Assembly (NCBI GenBank): GCA_017632155.1
Contig: JAGBRZ010000200.1
Coordinates: forward strand, 95,761-159,760
Origin: Clostridia bacterium
GTDB taxonomy: Bacteria > Bacillota_A > Clostridia > Oscillospirales > CAG-272
DNA length: 64,000 nucleotides
Direction of reading: 5' to 3'
Shown here: positions 34,259 to 42,789 of the stretch, piece after piece
How positions within the stretch are numbered: the first letter of the stretch is position 1
How the letters are laid out: each line of letters begins with the position of its first letter
Translations under genes and position numbers: made by a program
The notes under the pieces: generated by a model
The model's input: the letters and a program-made list of their open reading frames with translations, nothing else
Database searches by the model: none
Told to the model about the DNA's origin: nothing

Positions 34259-34834
34259 ATGAAACTTCTTCAGGATAAAATATTGTCCGACGCGGATATA
34301 AAGCCGGGTGGAGTGGTTATTGTTTCTAACTTTTTGAACCACAGAATGGATATTTCTCTTATCGACGAAATGGGTAAGGAATTTTACCGTCTTTTCAAAG
34401 ACACCATGCCTACTTTGATATTAACGATTGAAGCATCGGGAATCGGAATAGCTTGTATTGCTGCGAGATATTTTGGTGTTGACGTTTTGTTTGCAAAAAA
34501 ATCACAGGCTAAAAACGTGACCGGAGAAACCTACTCGTCTCTTGTCCGCTCGTTCACAAAGGGCACTGTTTTCGATGTTCGTGTTGATAAAAAATTCATT
34601 TCGAAAGATGACAGAGTGCTCATAATTGACGACTTTCTTGCAGACGGCGAAGCTTTGCGCGGTCTGATAGATATCGCCCATCAGGCGGGAGCGGAGGTTG
34701 TTGGAGCAGGTATTTGCATTGAAAAAGCTTTCCAACCCGGCGGTGATAAAATTCGCCAAGCCGGTATTAATCTCCATTCGCTTGCGATTGTTGATCTGGA
34801 CGAAAACGGCAATTTGATCTTTGTTGAGAAATAA
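34259..34834 (+). CDS. xpt: Xanthine phosphoribosyltransferase
   Basis: 191 residues. Converts xanthine and PRPP to XMP in purine salvage. The PRPP-binding signature VLIIDDFLADGEALRGL lies near 122-138. The N-terminal MKLLQDKILSDADIKPGGV and IEASGIGIA are typical of Xpt rather than adenine phosphoribosyltransferase. AAGGAGG sits 11 nt before the ATG. It is monocistronic and, unlike B. subtilis xpt-pbuX, has no xanthine permease beside it and no visible purine riboswitch. Confidence 0.93.
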   Translation: MKLLQDKILSDADIKPGGVVIVSNFLNHRMDISLIDEMGKEFYRLFKDTMPTLILTIEASGIGIACIAARYFGVDVLFAKKSQAKNVTGETYSSLVRSFTKGTVFDVRVDKKFISKDDRVLIIDDFLADGEALRGLIDIAHQAGAEVVGAGICIEKAFQPGGDKIRQAGINLHSLAIVDLDENGNLIFVEK

Positions 34835-34837
34835 AAG

Positions 34838-34873
34838 AACAGCGCTTATGGGAAGAACCTCATAGGCGCTGTT
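34838..34873. terminator. Bidirectional terminator between xpt and spoIVA
   Basis: 13 bp stem with one T-G wobble: AACAGCGCTTATG (34838-34850) against CATAGGCGCTGTT (34861-34873); TTTCTATT follows. Confidence 0.78.
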
Positions 34874-34877
34874 TCTA

Positions 34878-36356
34878 TTAAAGCAATATGCAGATAAGTC
34901 CGCCGCTTCCCTCATTGATTATCCTTTCGAGGGTTTCAGAGAGTTTGGTGCGAGCGTCATCCGGCATATGTTCAAGCTTCGAGTGGAGTCCTTCGTTTAC
35001 AAGATCATAGAGCGATTTGCCAAATATATTCGACTCCCAAATACTTGAAGGAGATTCATCGAATTCACGCAACAGATACTTGACAAGCTCCTCCGACTGC
35101 TGCTCTGAACCGACCATGGGATTGATCTCGGTTTCGATATTTGCCCTGATCATATGTATGGATTGCGCCGAAGCGGACAGTTTGACTCCATAACCTCCTT
35201 GCTTTCTTACAATCTCCGGTTCTTCGAGATGAAGCTCCGAAATATCTGGCATTACTATTCCGTATCCCCTCTCTTCGGCATCATTCAAAGCTTGAGCAAC
35301 CTTGTCATACTTTGCTTTTATTACAGAAAGTTCGCAAAGAATCGGCAGCAGATCGCTTTCGCAAGAAATAGGAAGGCTACTGAGCTCGCCCAAGGTTTTA
35401 TAGAACAACCCTTCGTCAAGTGTAAGATCTATTTTTGCTATACCTCTGCCCAAGTCAAGTTCCGAAATATTCGCAGAGCTTACATACTCAACCTCCGAAA
35501 GGCCGGAATAGGCGTCTTTGACATCACCCATTTTGGCAGCTTTTGCCGCGCATTCTCTAACTTTTTCGATAACGGTTGTCTTTATTGGGTGTGTATCGGG
35601 TAATTCCTTTGTCCATTCTGGCATAGCAATTTCCACCTCGGTAATAGGAAATTCTCCTAGAACCATTTCGAGTATGCTGCCTATATCCTCGCCGTCAAGT
35701 TCAAGACAGCTTACAAGTGCTACCGGAACGCCATACTTTTCCTCAAGCTGATGTCCAAGCGCTATGGATTCATTTGAGGTAGGATGAGATGAGTTCAATA
35801 TTACTGCAAACGGCTTTCCGAGCTCTTTCAGTTCTTTTATTACGCGCTCTTCAGCTTCTACATAAGATTCACGAGGAATCTCTCCAATGCTTCCGTCGCT
35901 TGTTATAACCATACCGATTGTCGAATGCTCACAAATCACCTTTCTGGTTCCTTCTTCTGCTGCTTTTGCAAAAGGCATAGGCTCTTCGCTCCAGGGCGTT
36001 CTGACGAGTCTAGGTTGCCCTTCTTCGAGAACTCCCATAGCGCCATCGACCATATATCCGACGCAATCAATCATCCTCACTCTGAGCTTTCCTGCGCCCG
36101 AAGGATTGATCTCAACAGCTTCATCGGGTATGAATTTGGGTTCCGTTGTCATTACTGTTTTTCCCGCCGCGCTTTGAGGAAGCTCATCTCTCGCTCTGTC
36201 CCTGCCATAGCCTTCTTTGATGTTCGGCAAGACGAGAGTTTCCATAAAACGCTTGATAAATGTGGATTTTCCGGTACGTACCGGTCCAACAACTCCGATA
36301 TAGACATCGCCGCCGGTCCGCTCGGCAATATCCTTGTATATGCTTGTGTCTGTCAT
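34878..36356 (-). CDS. spoIVA: Stage IV sporulation protein A
   Basis: 492 residues, full length. ATPase that polymerises on the forespore surface to build the basement layer of the spore coat in the mother cell. P-loop VGPVRTGKSTFIKRF near 23-37 following MTDTSIYKDIAERTGGDVYI, then GRDRARDELPQSAAGKTVMTTEP. The extreme C-terminus GSGGLICILL is typical. This gene is confined to endospore formers. A sigma-E-like promoter lies upstream (36390-36418). It is monocistronic, divergent from an FkbM gene. Confidence 0.97.
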   Translation of the reverse strand: MTDTSIYKDIAERTGGDVYIGVVGPVRTGKSTFIKRFMETLVLPNIKEGYGRDRARDELPQSAAGKTVMTTEPKFIPDEAVEINPSGAGKLRVRMIDCVGYMVDGAMGVLEEGQPRLVRTPWSEEPMPFAKAAEEGTRKVICEHSTIGMVITSDGSIGEIPRESYVEAEERVIKELKELGKPFAVILNSSHPTSNESIALGHQLEEKYGVPVALVSCLELDGEDIGSILEMVLGEFPITEVEIAMPEWTKELPDTHPIKTTVIEKVRECAAKAAKMGDVKDAYSGLSEVEYVSSANISELDLGRGIAKIDLTLDEGLFYKTLGELSSLPISCESDLLPILCELSVIKAKYDKVAQALNDAEERGYGIVMPDISELHLEEPEIVRKQGGYGVKLSASAQSIHMIRANIETEINPMVGSEQQSEELVKYLLREFDESPSSIWESNIFGKSLYDLVNEGLHSKLEHMPDDARTKLSETLERIINEGSGGLICILL

Positions 36357-36389
36357 AGGACATCCTCCGCTAAAAGATTCGTTTGTTCA

Positions 36390-36418
36390 TTTATATGAAT
36401 CTTTTTTCGCTTTTATGC
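36390..36418 (-). promoter_or_regulatory. Probable sigma-E promoter of spoIVA
   Basis: Minus strand: GCATAAAA (36418-36411), 13 bp spacer, CATATAAA (36397-36390). This fits the sigma-E pattern GHATAnnT and CATACAHT with one or two mismatches and correct spacing. A 9 bp inverted repeat, AAAAGATTC (36372-36380) and GAATCTTTT (36397-36405), surrounds the -10. Confidence 0.65.
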
Positions 36419-36438
36419 TTGATACGAGCATTTGAAGG

Positions 36439-36467
36439 TTGAAATATTCAAAAAGATATGATATAAT
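36439..36467 (+). promoter_or_regulatory. Promoter of the FkbM methyltransferase gene
   Basis: TTGAAA (36439-36444), 17 bp spacer, TATAAT (36462-36467), with TGA before the -10. Confidence 0.82.
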
Positions 36468-36494
36468 TTATTCAGATCATACAAGGAGCAAAAA

Positions 36495-37550
36495 ATGGAT
36501 CTTTGGACTTATCTTGCTTCGGCAAACAAAACAATAGTAATGTACGGCATGGGAAACGGTGCCGACAAAATAATAGAAGTATGCGAATCATACGGCATTG
36601 TGATCTCTGACTTCTTTGCAAGTGACGGATTTGTGAGAGGTCAGATATTTCACGGAAAGCGCGTTATGTCTTTTTCTGAGATAAAAGATAAATACGGGAA
36701 AGATAATATTATTGTACTTGTTGCCTTTGCGTCTTCCCTTTCCGACGTAATGCAAAAAATCGCGGATGTTGCAAGCGAGTGCGAAACTTATATTCCCGAT
36801 GTACCTGTCAGAGGTTACAACGTCTTTTGCGACGAATTTGAGAATGAACATAAAGACGACATAGAAAAAGCCTACCGATTGCTTTCGGATGAGCGTTCGA
36901 AAGAAGTATACCGAGGAGTCATTGAATTTAGAAGAAGCGGAAAACTTGATATTCTCAACTCAACCGCCAATGAGCGTTCAGAGGTCATGGCTGAATTGCT
37001 GAACTTTGAGGGATACAGAGTTGCCGCCGATATTGGAGCATATAACGGTGACACGGCAATGGAGCTTGTCGAGCTTTGCCCTCATATTGAAAAAATCATA
37101 GCACTCGAACCCGACAGACGTAATTTCCGCAAGCTTTCTGCGTATGCTGAGAGCGAACCAAGGGTTATTCCGGTCAATACTGCCGCCTGGAACGAGAACA
37201 CAACTTTGATCTTTGATGACAGCGGCAACCGCAATGCAGGTCTTGACGAAGACGGAAGTTCTCGCAGACACGCAGAGGTCGATGCTGTTGCTCTCGACTC
37301 TTTGCTGAATGAAAAAGTCGATTATATTAAATACGACGTTGAAGGCGCTGAAAAGCAAGCAATCGAAGGAACTGCGGAAACTATAAAAAAATATCACCCC
37401 GATCTTTTGATTTCTGTCTATCATCGAACCGAAGACCTTCACGAATTGATTTTGCAGATACATTCCATAGCACCCGAATATAAACTGTATTTAAGAAGAT
37501 ACCCATATATTCCGGCTTGGGATCTAAACCTTTACGCTATCAAAAAATAA
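36495..37550 (+). CDS. FkbM-family methyltransferase
   Basis: 351 residues. C-terminal FkbM domain from about 165: VAADIGAYNGDTAMELVELC (SAM loop), IALEPDRRNFRKL, VDYIKYDVEGAEKQAIEG near 275 and HPDLLISVYHRTEDL. Such enzymes O-methylate sugars or small molecules. The N-terminal 130 residues (TIVMYGMGNGADKIIEV) look like a Rossmann-type nucleotide- or sugar-binding domain common in these clostridial two-domain proteins. AAGGAG lies before the ATG. It is monocistronic, with no glycan cluster next to it. Confidence 0.88.
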   Translation: MDLWTYLASANKTIVMYGMGNGADKIIEVCESYGIVISDFFASDGFVRGQIFHGKRVMSFSEIKDKYGKDNIIVLVAFASSLSDVMQKIADVASECETYIPDVPVRGYNVFCDEFENEHKDDIEKAYRLLSDERSKEVYRGVIEFRRSGKLDILNSTANERSEVMAELLNFEGYRVAADIGAYNGDTAMELVELCPHIEKIIALEPDRRNFRKLSAYAESEPRVIPVNTAAWNENTTLIFDDSGNRNAGLDEDGSSRRHAEVDAVALDSLLNEKVDYIKYDVEGAEKQAIEGTAETIKKYHPDLLISVYHRTEDLHELILQIHSIAPEYKLYLRRYPYIPAWDLNLYAIKK

Positions 37551-37587
37551 AATAATCGTCCGCCCGAATTTCGGGCGGACGATTATT
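37551..37587. terminator. Bidirectional terminator 37.55 kb
   Basis: Nearly perfect 37-nt inverted repeat: AATAATCGTCCGCCCGA (37551-37567) and its complement ending at 37587, followed by TTTATT. Confidence 0.93.
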
Positions 37588-38313
37588 TTATTGGCGAAAA
37601 TCGATGAATATGAGCTCTTTGGAATTAAACAATCTCGGTATTGGAGGTGCGTTATTTGCAAGTCCGCGGCTGACGATCAATCTGCCATCGTGAATACCCG
37701 ATGTATATTTCGGTAACAAGCCTTGACCGGGAGCAAAAAGTCCCCTTCCGAAGAATCGCCATTGACCGCCGTGAGCGTGTCCGGACAGAACAAGGTCAAT
37801 ATCAAGATTTTTGATATACTCGGGATAGTATTCGGGATGATGATTAAGCAAAACTTTGTATCCCGAGATAGAAGCAAAGTCTTTCAACCAAGCAATATCG
37901 GGTTCCGGAGTTTTCCTCCAATGATTCTCCTCGAGCCCCTCGCTGTCGGCAATATATCCCGAGGTAAGACCGCCAATGAAAATGCCTTCAAATTCTTCAT
38001 AAGCCTCCTCAAGGAGTTTAACACCGATCTCTCGACATTTTGTTCTTACAAGAGGTACCGCGCCGCCTTCATGGTTACCAAGCGACATATACGTTGGAGC
38101 AATCGAAACAAATTCAGCCAACATATCGAATGCGCGCTCAGCATAATCATCATGAGCATATATAATATCGCCTGTCATAAAGATAAGATCAACTTTATTG
38201 GATTTTATCTCTTTCACGATTTTTTCGTAAGGTTTATCGTGTGTATCGGCAACGAATGCCGCGCGGAGAGGGCGGTTTACGGGGGCTTTAAAATCATAAT
38301 GTGTAATCTGCAT
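37588..38313 (-). CDS. Calcineurin-like metallophosphoesterase
   Basis: 241 residues. All metal motifs are intact: FVADTHD near 20-26, MTGDIIYAHDD, LGNHEGG, LNHHPEYYPEY and LSGHAHGGQW. It resembles YkuE-type cytoplasmic or membrane-facing phosphoesterases; there is no signal peptide. The start codon directly follows the coaD stop (TAAATG), so it belongs to the hpr-uvrC-rsmD-coaD run. Substrate unknown. Confidence 0.9.
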   Translation of the reverse strand: MQITHYDFKAPVNRPLRAAFVADTHDKPYEKIVKEIKSNKVDLIFMTGDIIYAHDDYAERAFDMLAEFVSIAPTYMSLGNHEGGAVPLVRTKCREIGVKLLEEAYEEFEGIFIGGLTSGYIADSEGLEENHWRKTPEPDIAWLKDFASISGYKVLLNHHPEYYPEYIKNLDIDLVLSGHAHGGQWRFFGRGLFAPGQGLLPKYTSGIHDGRLIVSRGLANNAPPIPRLFNSKELIFIDFRQ

Positions 38314-38790
38314 TTATCTTACCAAGCTTTCGATATATTCTATTACATCGGGGGCAAGAATGCCGTCAAGAGGTGCGCCGGAATCGATAAGATTTCGCGC
38401 ATAAGTCGAGCTGATATCCGACATTTCTCCGTATGAAGGAATGTATACGGTTTCGGTTACAGGATTTCTATTGTGATTAAATACTGCCATATCCTGCTCG
38501 TATTCAAAATCGTCGGTGTTTCTAACACCCTTGACAATGGCAACTGCTTTCAATGCTGATGCCAGATCCGCAAGGTAGCCATCGGCTGTTATTACGGTAA
38601 CCTGCGGAAATTCGGCAAGTGTGAGCTCGGCGATCTTTTTTCGCTCGGCAAAGTTGAATTTGCCTTTCTTATCGGGGTTAATCATAATCGCAACTATAAT
38701 GCGATCAAAGAGCTTGATCGCTCTTTCAACAACGTCCTTATGACCGAGGGTCATAGGATCGAAGCTTCCGGGAATTATTGCTGTTCTCAT
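38314..38790 (-). CDS. coaD: Pantetheine-phosphate adenylyltransferase
   Basis: 158 residues. Penultimate step of coenzyme A synthesis. Nucleotidyltransferase motif GSFDPMTLGHKDVVERA near 8-24 and ISSTYARNLI near 127. ATG at 38790 is chosen because AAGGAGG lies 7 nt upstream; a longer frame to 38826 has no such site. It overlaps the rsmD stop by 4 bp (ATGA), the conserved rsmD-coaD order. Confidence 0.97.
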   Translation of the reverse strand: MRTAIIPGSFDPMTLGHKDVVERAIKLFDRIIVAIMINPDKKGKFNFAERKKIAELTLAEFPQVTVITADGYLADLASALKAVAIVKGVRNTDDFEYEQDMAVFNHNRNPVTETVYIPSYGEMSDISSTYARNLIDSGAPLDGILAPDVIEYIESLVR

Positions 38791-39356
38791 AAGCATTCCT
38801 CCTTGGGCGAGATGATCGTTACGCAAGCCGCACCGTATCTTGTTTGCTTTTTAATGTTGAACTTGTCACAAAGGATATCGTCATTTCCGAAAACGTCGGA
38901 AGCCTCCGCTGTTTCACAAACTATGATCGAAGTAGGCTTTACTCTATTATTTGATAACAGTAATGACAATACACTCGGAATCGTTTTTAATGCATACGGT
39001 GGGTCAAGAAAAACAATGTCAAAACGCTCATCTCCGAGTCTGCCAAGCAGCGTTTGTGCATCCGAGGAATAAATTTTGCATTTATCGGACAGACGAGTCT
39101 TTTCGGCGTTCTTCTTGATAATATTAATTGCTTCCTTTGATTTGTCACAAAGGACTGCAGAAGCGGCACCTCTTGAAAGAGCCTCAAGCGCAAGCTGACC
39201 CGAGCCTGCAAAAAGATCGAGAATCTTTCTGCCTTCTATATCAAACTGAATCATAGAAAATACCGCTTCCTTGGTTCGTTCAGCAGTAGGTCTTGTTGCT
39301 TCGCCCGGGAGAGTCATCAAGCTGACGCCCCTTGCGCTTCCGGTTATGATCCTCAT
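38787..39356 (-). CDS. rsmD: 16S rRNA (guanine(966)-N2)-methyltransferase
   Basis: 189 residues. N-terminal MRIITGSARGVSL, ATRPTAERTKEAVFSMI, SAM loop LDLFAGSGQLALEALSRGA near 53-71, and catalytic DIVFLDPPYAL near 121. Methylates G966 of 16S rRNA. Both ends overlap neighbours by 4 bp (uvrC upstream, coaD downstream). Confidence 0.96.
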   Translation of the reverse strand: MRIITGSARGVSLMTLPGEATRPTAERTKEAVFSMIQFDIEGRKILDLFAGSGQLALEALSRGAASAVLCDKSKEAINIIKKNAEKTRLSDKCKIYSSDAQTLLGRLGDERFDIVFLDPPYALKTIPSVLSLLLSNNRVKPTSIIVCETAEASDVFGNDDILCDKFNIKKQTRYGAACVTIISPKEECL

Positions 39357-41245
39357 TCTTCTTCCTCCGTATTTTTACCGAAGTATGCTGTAATGCGCAG
39401 TACGTCGGTTGAGTTTATTCCCTTGACAGATCTGAGCGCCTCGGGAGATGCGTTTTTAACGCCGTTGTAGCCGCCAAAGGCTGCCAAAAGTGCTTTGGCT
39501 TTTGCAGGACCTATGCCATCGATCTTTGTCAGCGAAGATGTTTTGACCGTCTTGCGCTTAGCCTGTGTCATTCGTCCGATAGAGTACCTATGAACTTCTT
39601 CCTGAATTTTATAAACAAAAACAAAGACCTCGCGTATTTTGGCAATATTGATCTCGCAGTACTCTTCGCCGTCAAAAACCACAAGCGCGCGGGTTTTATG
39701 AAATTCATCCTTTACCATACCTGCAACGGGAATATTGATTCCCATTTCGCCCATAAGCTCAAGAGCTACGGATAGATGATTTGCTCCGCCGTCAAGCAGA
39801 ATAAGGTCGGGCATTGATGAGAACGAAGTATTCTGTGGCAATCCTTCCTGATCGGGTAAAAGGTACTTAAGTCTTCTCGAAAGTGTTTCACGCAGTGATC
39901 CATAGTCATCCTGACCGTCTGTCGTTGTAATTTTAAAGGAACGGTATTCGCTTTTGGCAAATCTGCCGCCCTCCGTAACTATCATACCTGCGGTGATATT
40001 CTCGCTTCCGATATTGGAAATATCGTAAGCCTCAATTCTGTAAGGCACGACTTCAAGCGATAAGAGTGATGCAAGAAGCACTGCGGCTTCATCGCTTTTC
40101 TCGTTATCGCGCAAATATTTGATAGCACTCTGCTTAGCGTTTTCAACTGCGAGGTCGCAGAACTTTTTGTTGTCACCTATAAGGGGCTTTGATACGTCGA
40201 CTTTACGTTTATGCAAAGCGGACATTGACTCCGCAAGTGCTGTCATTTCTGTTGCAGGGCAATCGAAGCCGAGCAGGAGCTTATCGGGAATATCCTCGGA
40301 CATTCTGTAATGCTCAAACAGCAAAGAAATGATTGCAGAGCTATCAGCGATGACATCACCCGCAAAGGGGAAATCAAGCTTATCGTTCAAGGCACCGTCG
40401 CGTATGCGAAGTATACACAGCATGGAAACTGCGTCATTTTCATAAAGTCCGATAACGTCACGGTCTGTGCCCGGAGAAGCAACTGCCTTTTGCTTTTGTG
40501 AAAGCTTGTTGAGCGATTCTATTGCGTCACGGCATCGCGCGGCAGCCTCGTACTGCTCTTCCTCGGCAAACCTGAACATATCGTCCTCAAGCTGCTTTCT
40601 GACCTTTGCAGTATTTCCGCGAAGAACTTCGGCAACCGAATTTACTCTTTGCGCGTAGTCATCGCGAGAAACTTTTCCCGTGCAGATGCCGGGACAATGT
40701 CCCATTTGAAAATTGATGCAAGGTCTACCCTTTCCAAAATCAGCGGGAAACTTTCTTTTGCATGAGTATAACCCAAAGGTTTTATTCATAAATGATATAA
40801 CAGAAAAAACGCTTTGAGTACCCGAATACGGGCCGAAATACTTTCCGCCGTCATCAAGGCGTTTTCTTGTCATAATAAGCCTTGGGAACTCCTCTGCGGT
40901 AAGTTTGATAAAAGGATACGACTTTGCATCCTTAAGCCTTATATTATATCTTGGTGTATGCTGCTTGATGAGAGTATTCTCAAGAGTAAGTGCCTCGATC
41001 TCCGTATCACAATGAATGCACTCAAATCTTCTGACGGAGGCAACCATACGTGCTGTTTTGGCATTTTTCTCATTATTCCCAAAATATTGAGAAACTCTAT
41101 TTTTAAGATTTCTTGACTTTCCGACATAAATGATCTTATCGGATGCGTCGCGCATAATATAAACACCCGGTCTTTCGGGTAACTGCATTGCCTCGGCGTG
41201 CAGCTTTTGCATACGCGACGAATTTTGATTTGTATCTGTTTTCAT
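39353..41245 (-). CDS. uvrC: Excinuclease ABC subunit C
   Basis: 630 residues. Makes the two incisions in nucleotide excision repair. GIY-YIG domain at the N-terminus (RPGVYIMRDASDKIIYVGKS), Cys-rich stretch CKRKFPADFGKGRPCINFQM, UVR motif EDDMFRFAEEEQYEAAARCR near 195, RNase H-like domain with EAYDISNIGSENITAGM, and C-terminal helix-hairpin-helix IDGIGPAKAKALLAAFGG. ATG 41245 follows AGGGGA; the longer frame to 41275 starts upstream of it. The stop overlaps rsmD. Confidence 0.96.
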   Translation of the reverse strand: MKTDTNQNSSRMQKLHAEAMQLPERPGVYIMRDASDKIIYVGKSRNLKNRVSQYFGNNEKNAKTARMVASVRRFECIHCDTEIEALTLENTLIKQHTPRYNIRLKDAKSYPFIKLTAEEFPRLIMTRKRLDDGGKYFGPYSGTQSVFSVISFMNKTFGLYSCKRKFPADFGKGRPCINFQMGHCPGICTGKVSRDDYAQRVNSVAEVLRGNTAKVRKQLEDDMFRFAEEEQYEAAARCRDAIESLNKLSQKQKAVASPGTDRDVIGLYENDAVSMLCILRIRDGALNDKLDFPFAGDVIADSSAIISLLFEHYRMSEDIPDKLLLGFDCPATEMTALAESMSALHKRKVDVSKPLIGDNKKFCDLAVENAKQSAIKYLRDNEKSDEAAVLLASLLSLEVVPYRIEAYDISNIGSENITAGMIVTEGGRFAKSEYRSFKITTTDGQDDYGSLRETLSRRLKYLLPDQEGLPQNTSFSSMPDLILLDGGANHLSVALELMGEMGINIPVAGMVKDEFHKTRALVVFDGEEYCEINIAKIREVFVFVYKIQEEVHRYSIGRMTQAKRKTVKTSSLTKIDGIGPAKAKALLAAFGGYNGVKNASPEALRSVKGINSTDVLRITAYFGKNTEEEE

Positions 41246-41303
41246 TATTTCCCCTAAACAAACGGGCGGAAGCATACTACTCCCACCCTATTGTTTATCC
41301 TAT

Positions 41304-41567
41304 TCAGTCGTTAAAGCCGGATTCAATAAGCTCAACAAGGCCATTAATTGCCTCATTCTCATCTTCTCCGTCAGCAGCAAGGGTAATGGTCATTCCCTTA
41401 GCAATACCGATTGAAAGAACGCCAAGCAAGCTCTTTGCGCTGACTCTGCGGTCATCCTTAACGACCCAAACGCTGCTTCGATAAGTATTTGCCTTCTGGA
41501 TAAAGAAGGTTGCGGGTCTTGCGTGAAGACCGGTGCTGTTTGTGATCGTAACTTCTCTCTGAATCAT
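41304..41567 (-). CDS. ptsH: Phosphocarrier protein HPr
   Basis: 87 residues. STGLHARPA holds the phosphorylated His15; SAKSLLGVLSIG holds regulatory Ser46, the target of HPr kinase in Firmicutes, so it can carry both sugar transport and catabolite-repression signals. Having His15 excludes Crh. No enzyme I gene is near. AAGGAG precedes the ATG. It heads the uvrC run, 58 bp upstream of uvrC. Confidence 0.94.
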   Translation of the reverse strand: MIQREVTITNSTGLHARPATFFIQKANTYRSSVWVVKDDRRVSAKSLLGVLSIGIAKGMTITLAADGEDENEAINGLVELIESGFND

Positions 41568-41615
41568 TTGAGACTCCTTATTCTGCTAAAAATACGAACA
41601 AAATGATACATTATA

Positions 41616-41644
41616 ATTATATCAATAATCAGTGCTGATTTCAA
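41616..41644 (-). promoter_or_regulatory. Promoter of hpr-uvrC run
   Basis: Minus strand: TTGAAA (41644-41639), 17 bp spacer, TATAAT (41621-41616), with TGA before the -10. Confidence 0.85.
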
Positions 41645-41713
41645 TAGAATAAATTAATAAAAATCCTCAAATACCAATAGCTATTTGTTGTTATTTTTAC
41701 CAACTCAAAATCA

Positions 41714-42211
41714 TTAGTTAGATATTTTCTTTTCCAAAGACGTGATTTCTACGGTGAGATCTACCGTTTCGGTATGGATCTTGAGTACCGCACCAACGGC
41801 AATGTGCACACCGCTTTTTGTCATTATCATTCCGTCATTTACGATAAGATCGCATTCAATATCGGTGACGATGTCGACAAGTGTGTTATCTGGGTAATAT
41901 GCAGCTATGATGTCACCTGCAGAGGTTGTCGAATAGCTGAGCATTGGAGTCACTGTGGGTGCGTGGACAAATACTCCGAGCAGCTTTCCGTCCTCAAGAT
42001 ACACATTCGCATTTGAATCAAGCATATTTACCGTTGTATACTGGAGTCCGCACGCCTTTACCCTAACGGTATACTCTTCTGTGTCATAAACGAACAGACG
42101 CTTATCTGCGGTGTATCTAAAAACAAGTGCAAGCGCAAGCGCTATAACTACGATCAGAACCACTGCGTCGAGCAAACCGAATCTGATTTTAGAATTATTT
42201 CTTGCAGCCAT
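41714..42211 (-). CDS. DUF4330 protein (copy 2)
   Basis: 165 residues. Short basic N-terminus, one membrane anchor (RFGLLDAVVLIVVIALALALVF, about 10-31), then an extracytoplasmic beta-rich domain. RFGLLDAVV matches RFNLIDAII of the neighbouring protein, so both belong to DUF4330. Start and preceding stop share one base at 42211 (TGATG type). The pair follow an O-antigen-ligase-like protein, suggesting a role in surface glycopolymer assembly. Function unknown. Confidence 0.85.
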   Translation of the reverse strand: MAARNNSKIRFGLLDAVVLIVVIALALALVFRYTADKRLFVYDTEEYTVRVKACGLQYTTVNMLDSNANVYLEDGKLLGVFVHAPTVTPMLSYSTTSAGDIIAAYYPDNTLVDIVTDIECDLIVNDGMIMTKSGVHIAVGAVLKIHTETVDLTVEITSLEKKISN

Positions 42212-42789
42212 TACGAAGCACCTCCCTCTCGAATATTTTCTTCACTGAGCGAGATACAAGTACCCTTTGATTCGAATTTGGGAAGCATAAGGTGATACTC
42301 TGCCTCGACGGCGATTCTCTTTCCATCAACTGTGTATCCGTCGCTTCCTTTTTCGGACGTTGCCGATATTGTAATTATCAGGTCAACCAGATCGGGGTGA
42401 GTTATACGCACAATACCGCCGCTTCCGAATTCGTTTTCTCTGTATTCATAAATGCTGTGGGGCTCGATCTCAACTTCAGAGGCGACTGTGCCGAGGATGT
42501 AGCCGTCGCTATCCGAAATAATATCACCCATTGTGATAGCTGAGGCATATTCGGACGGAACTCCCGAAACTTTGACCGTATAAATAATATTGGTTTCTTT
42601 TGTCCCGATACCGAGAAGCTCAAGAGGCGAATATACAAAGTATAAAAGTGCAAGTACGCTTACTATACATATAATTATGATCGCATCGATAAGATTGAAT
42701 CTGTTGCCGCGAGATACTTTTTCTCGCTTTGCCTTGGGCTTTTTGCTCTTTTGCGTTTTAGTTATTTCATTATTTATTTGTTCATTCAT
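42211..42789 (-). CDS. DUF4330 protein (copy 1)
   Basis: 192 residues. A Lys/Arg-rich cytoplasmic N-terminus (KKPKAKREKVSRGNR), one membrane helix (LIDAIIIICIVSVLALLYFVY, about 33-53) and an outside domain with VKVSGVPSEYASAITMGDII. It is longer than the next copy at both ends but has the same plan. The start overlaps the ligase stop by 8 bp. Role inferred only from the ligase neighbour. Confidence 0.85.
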   Translation of the reverse strand: MNEQINNEITKTQKSKKPKAKREKVSRGNRFNLIDAIIIICIVSVLALLYFVYSPLELLGIGTKETNIIYTVKVSGVPSEYASAITMGDIISDSDGYILGTVASEVEIEPHSIYEYRENEFGSGGIVRITHPDLVDLIITISATSEKGSDGYTVDGKRIAVEAEYHLMLPKFESKGTCISLSEENIREGGAS

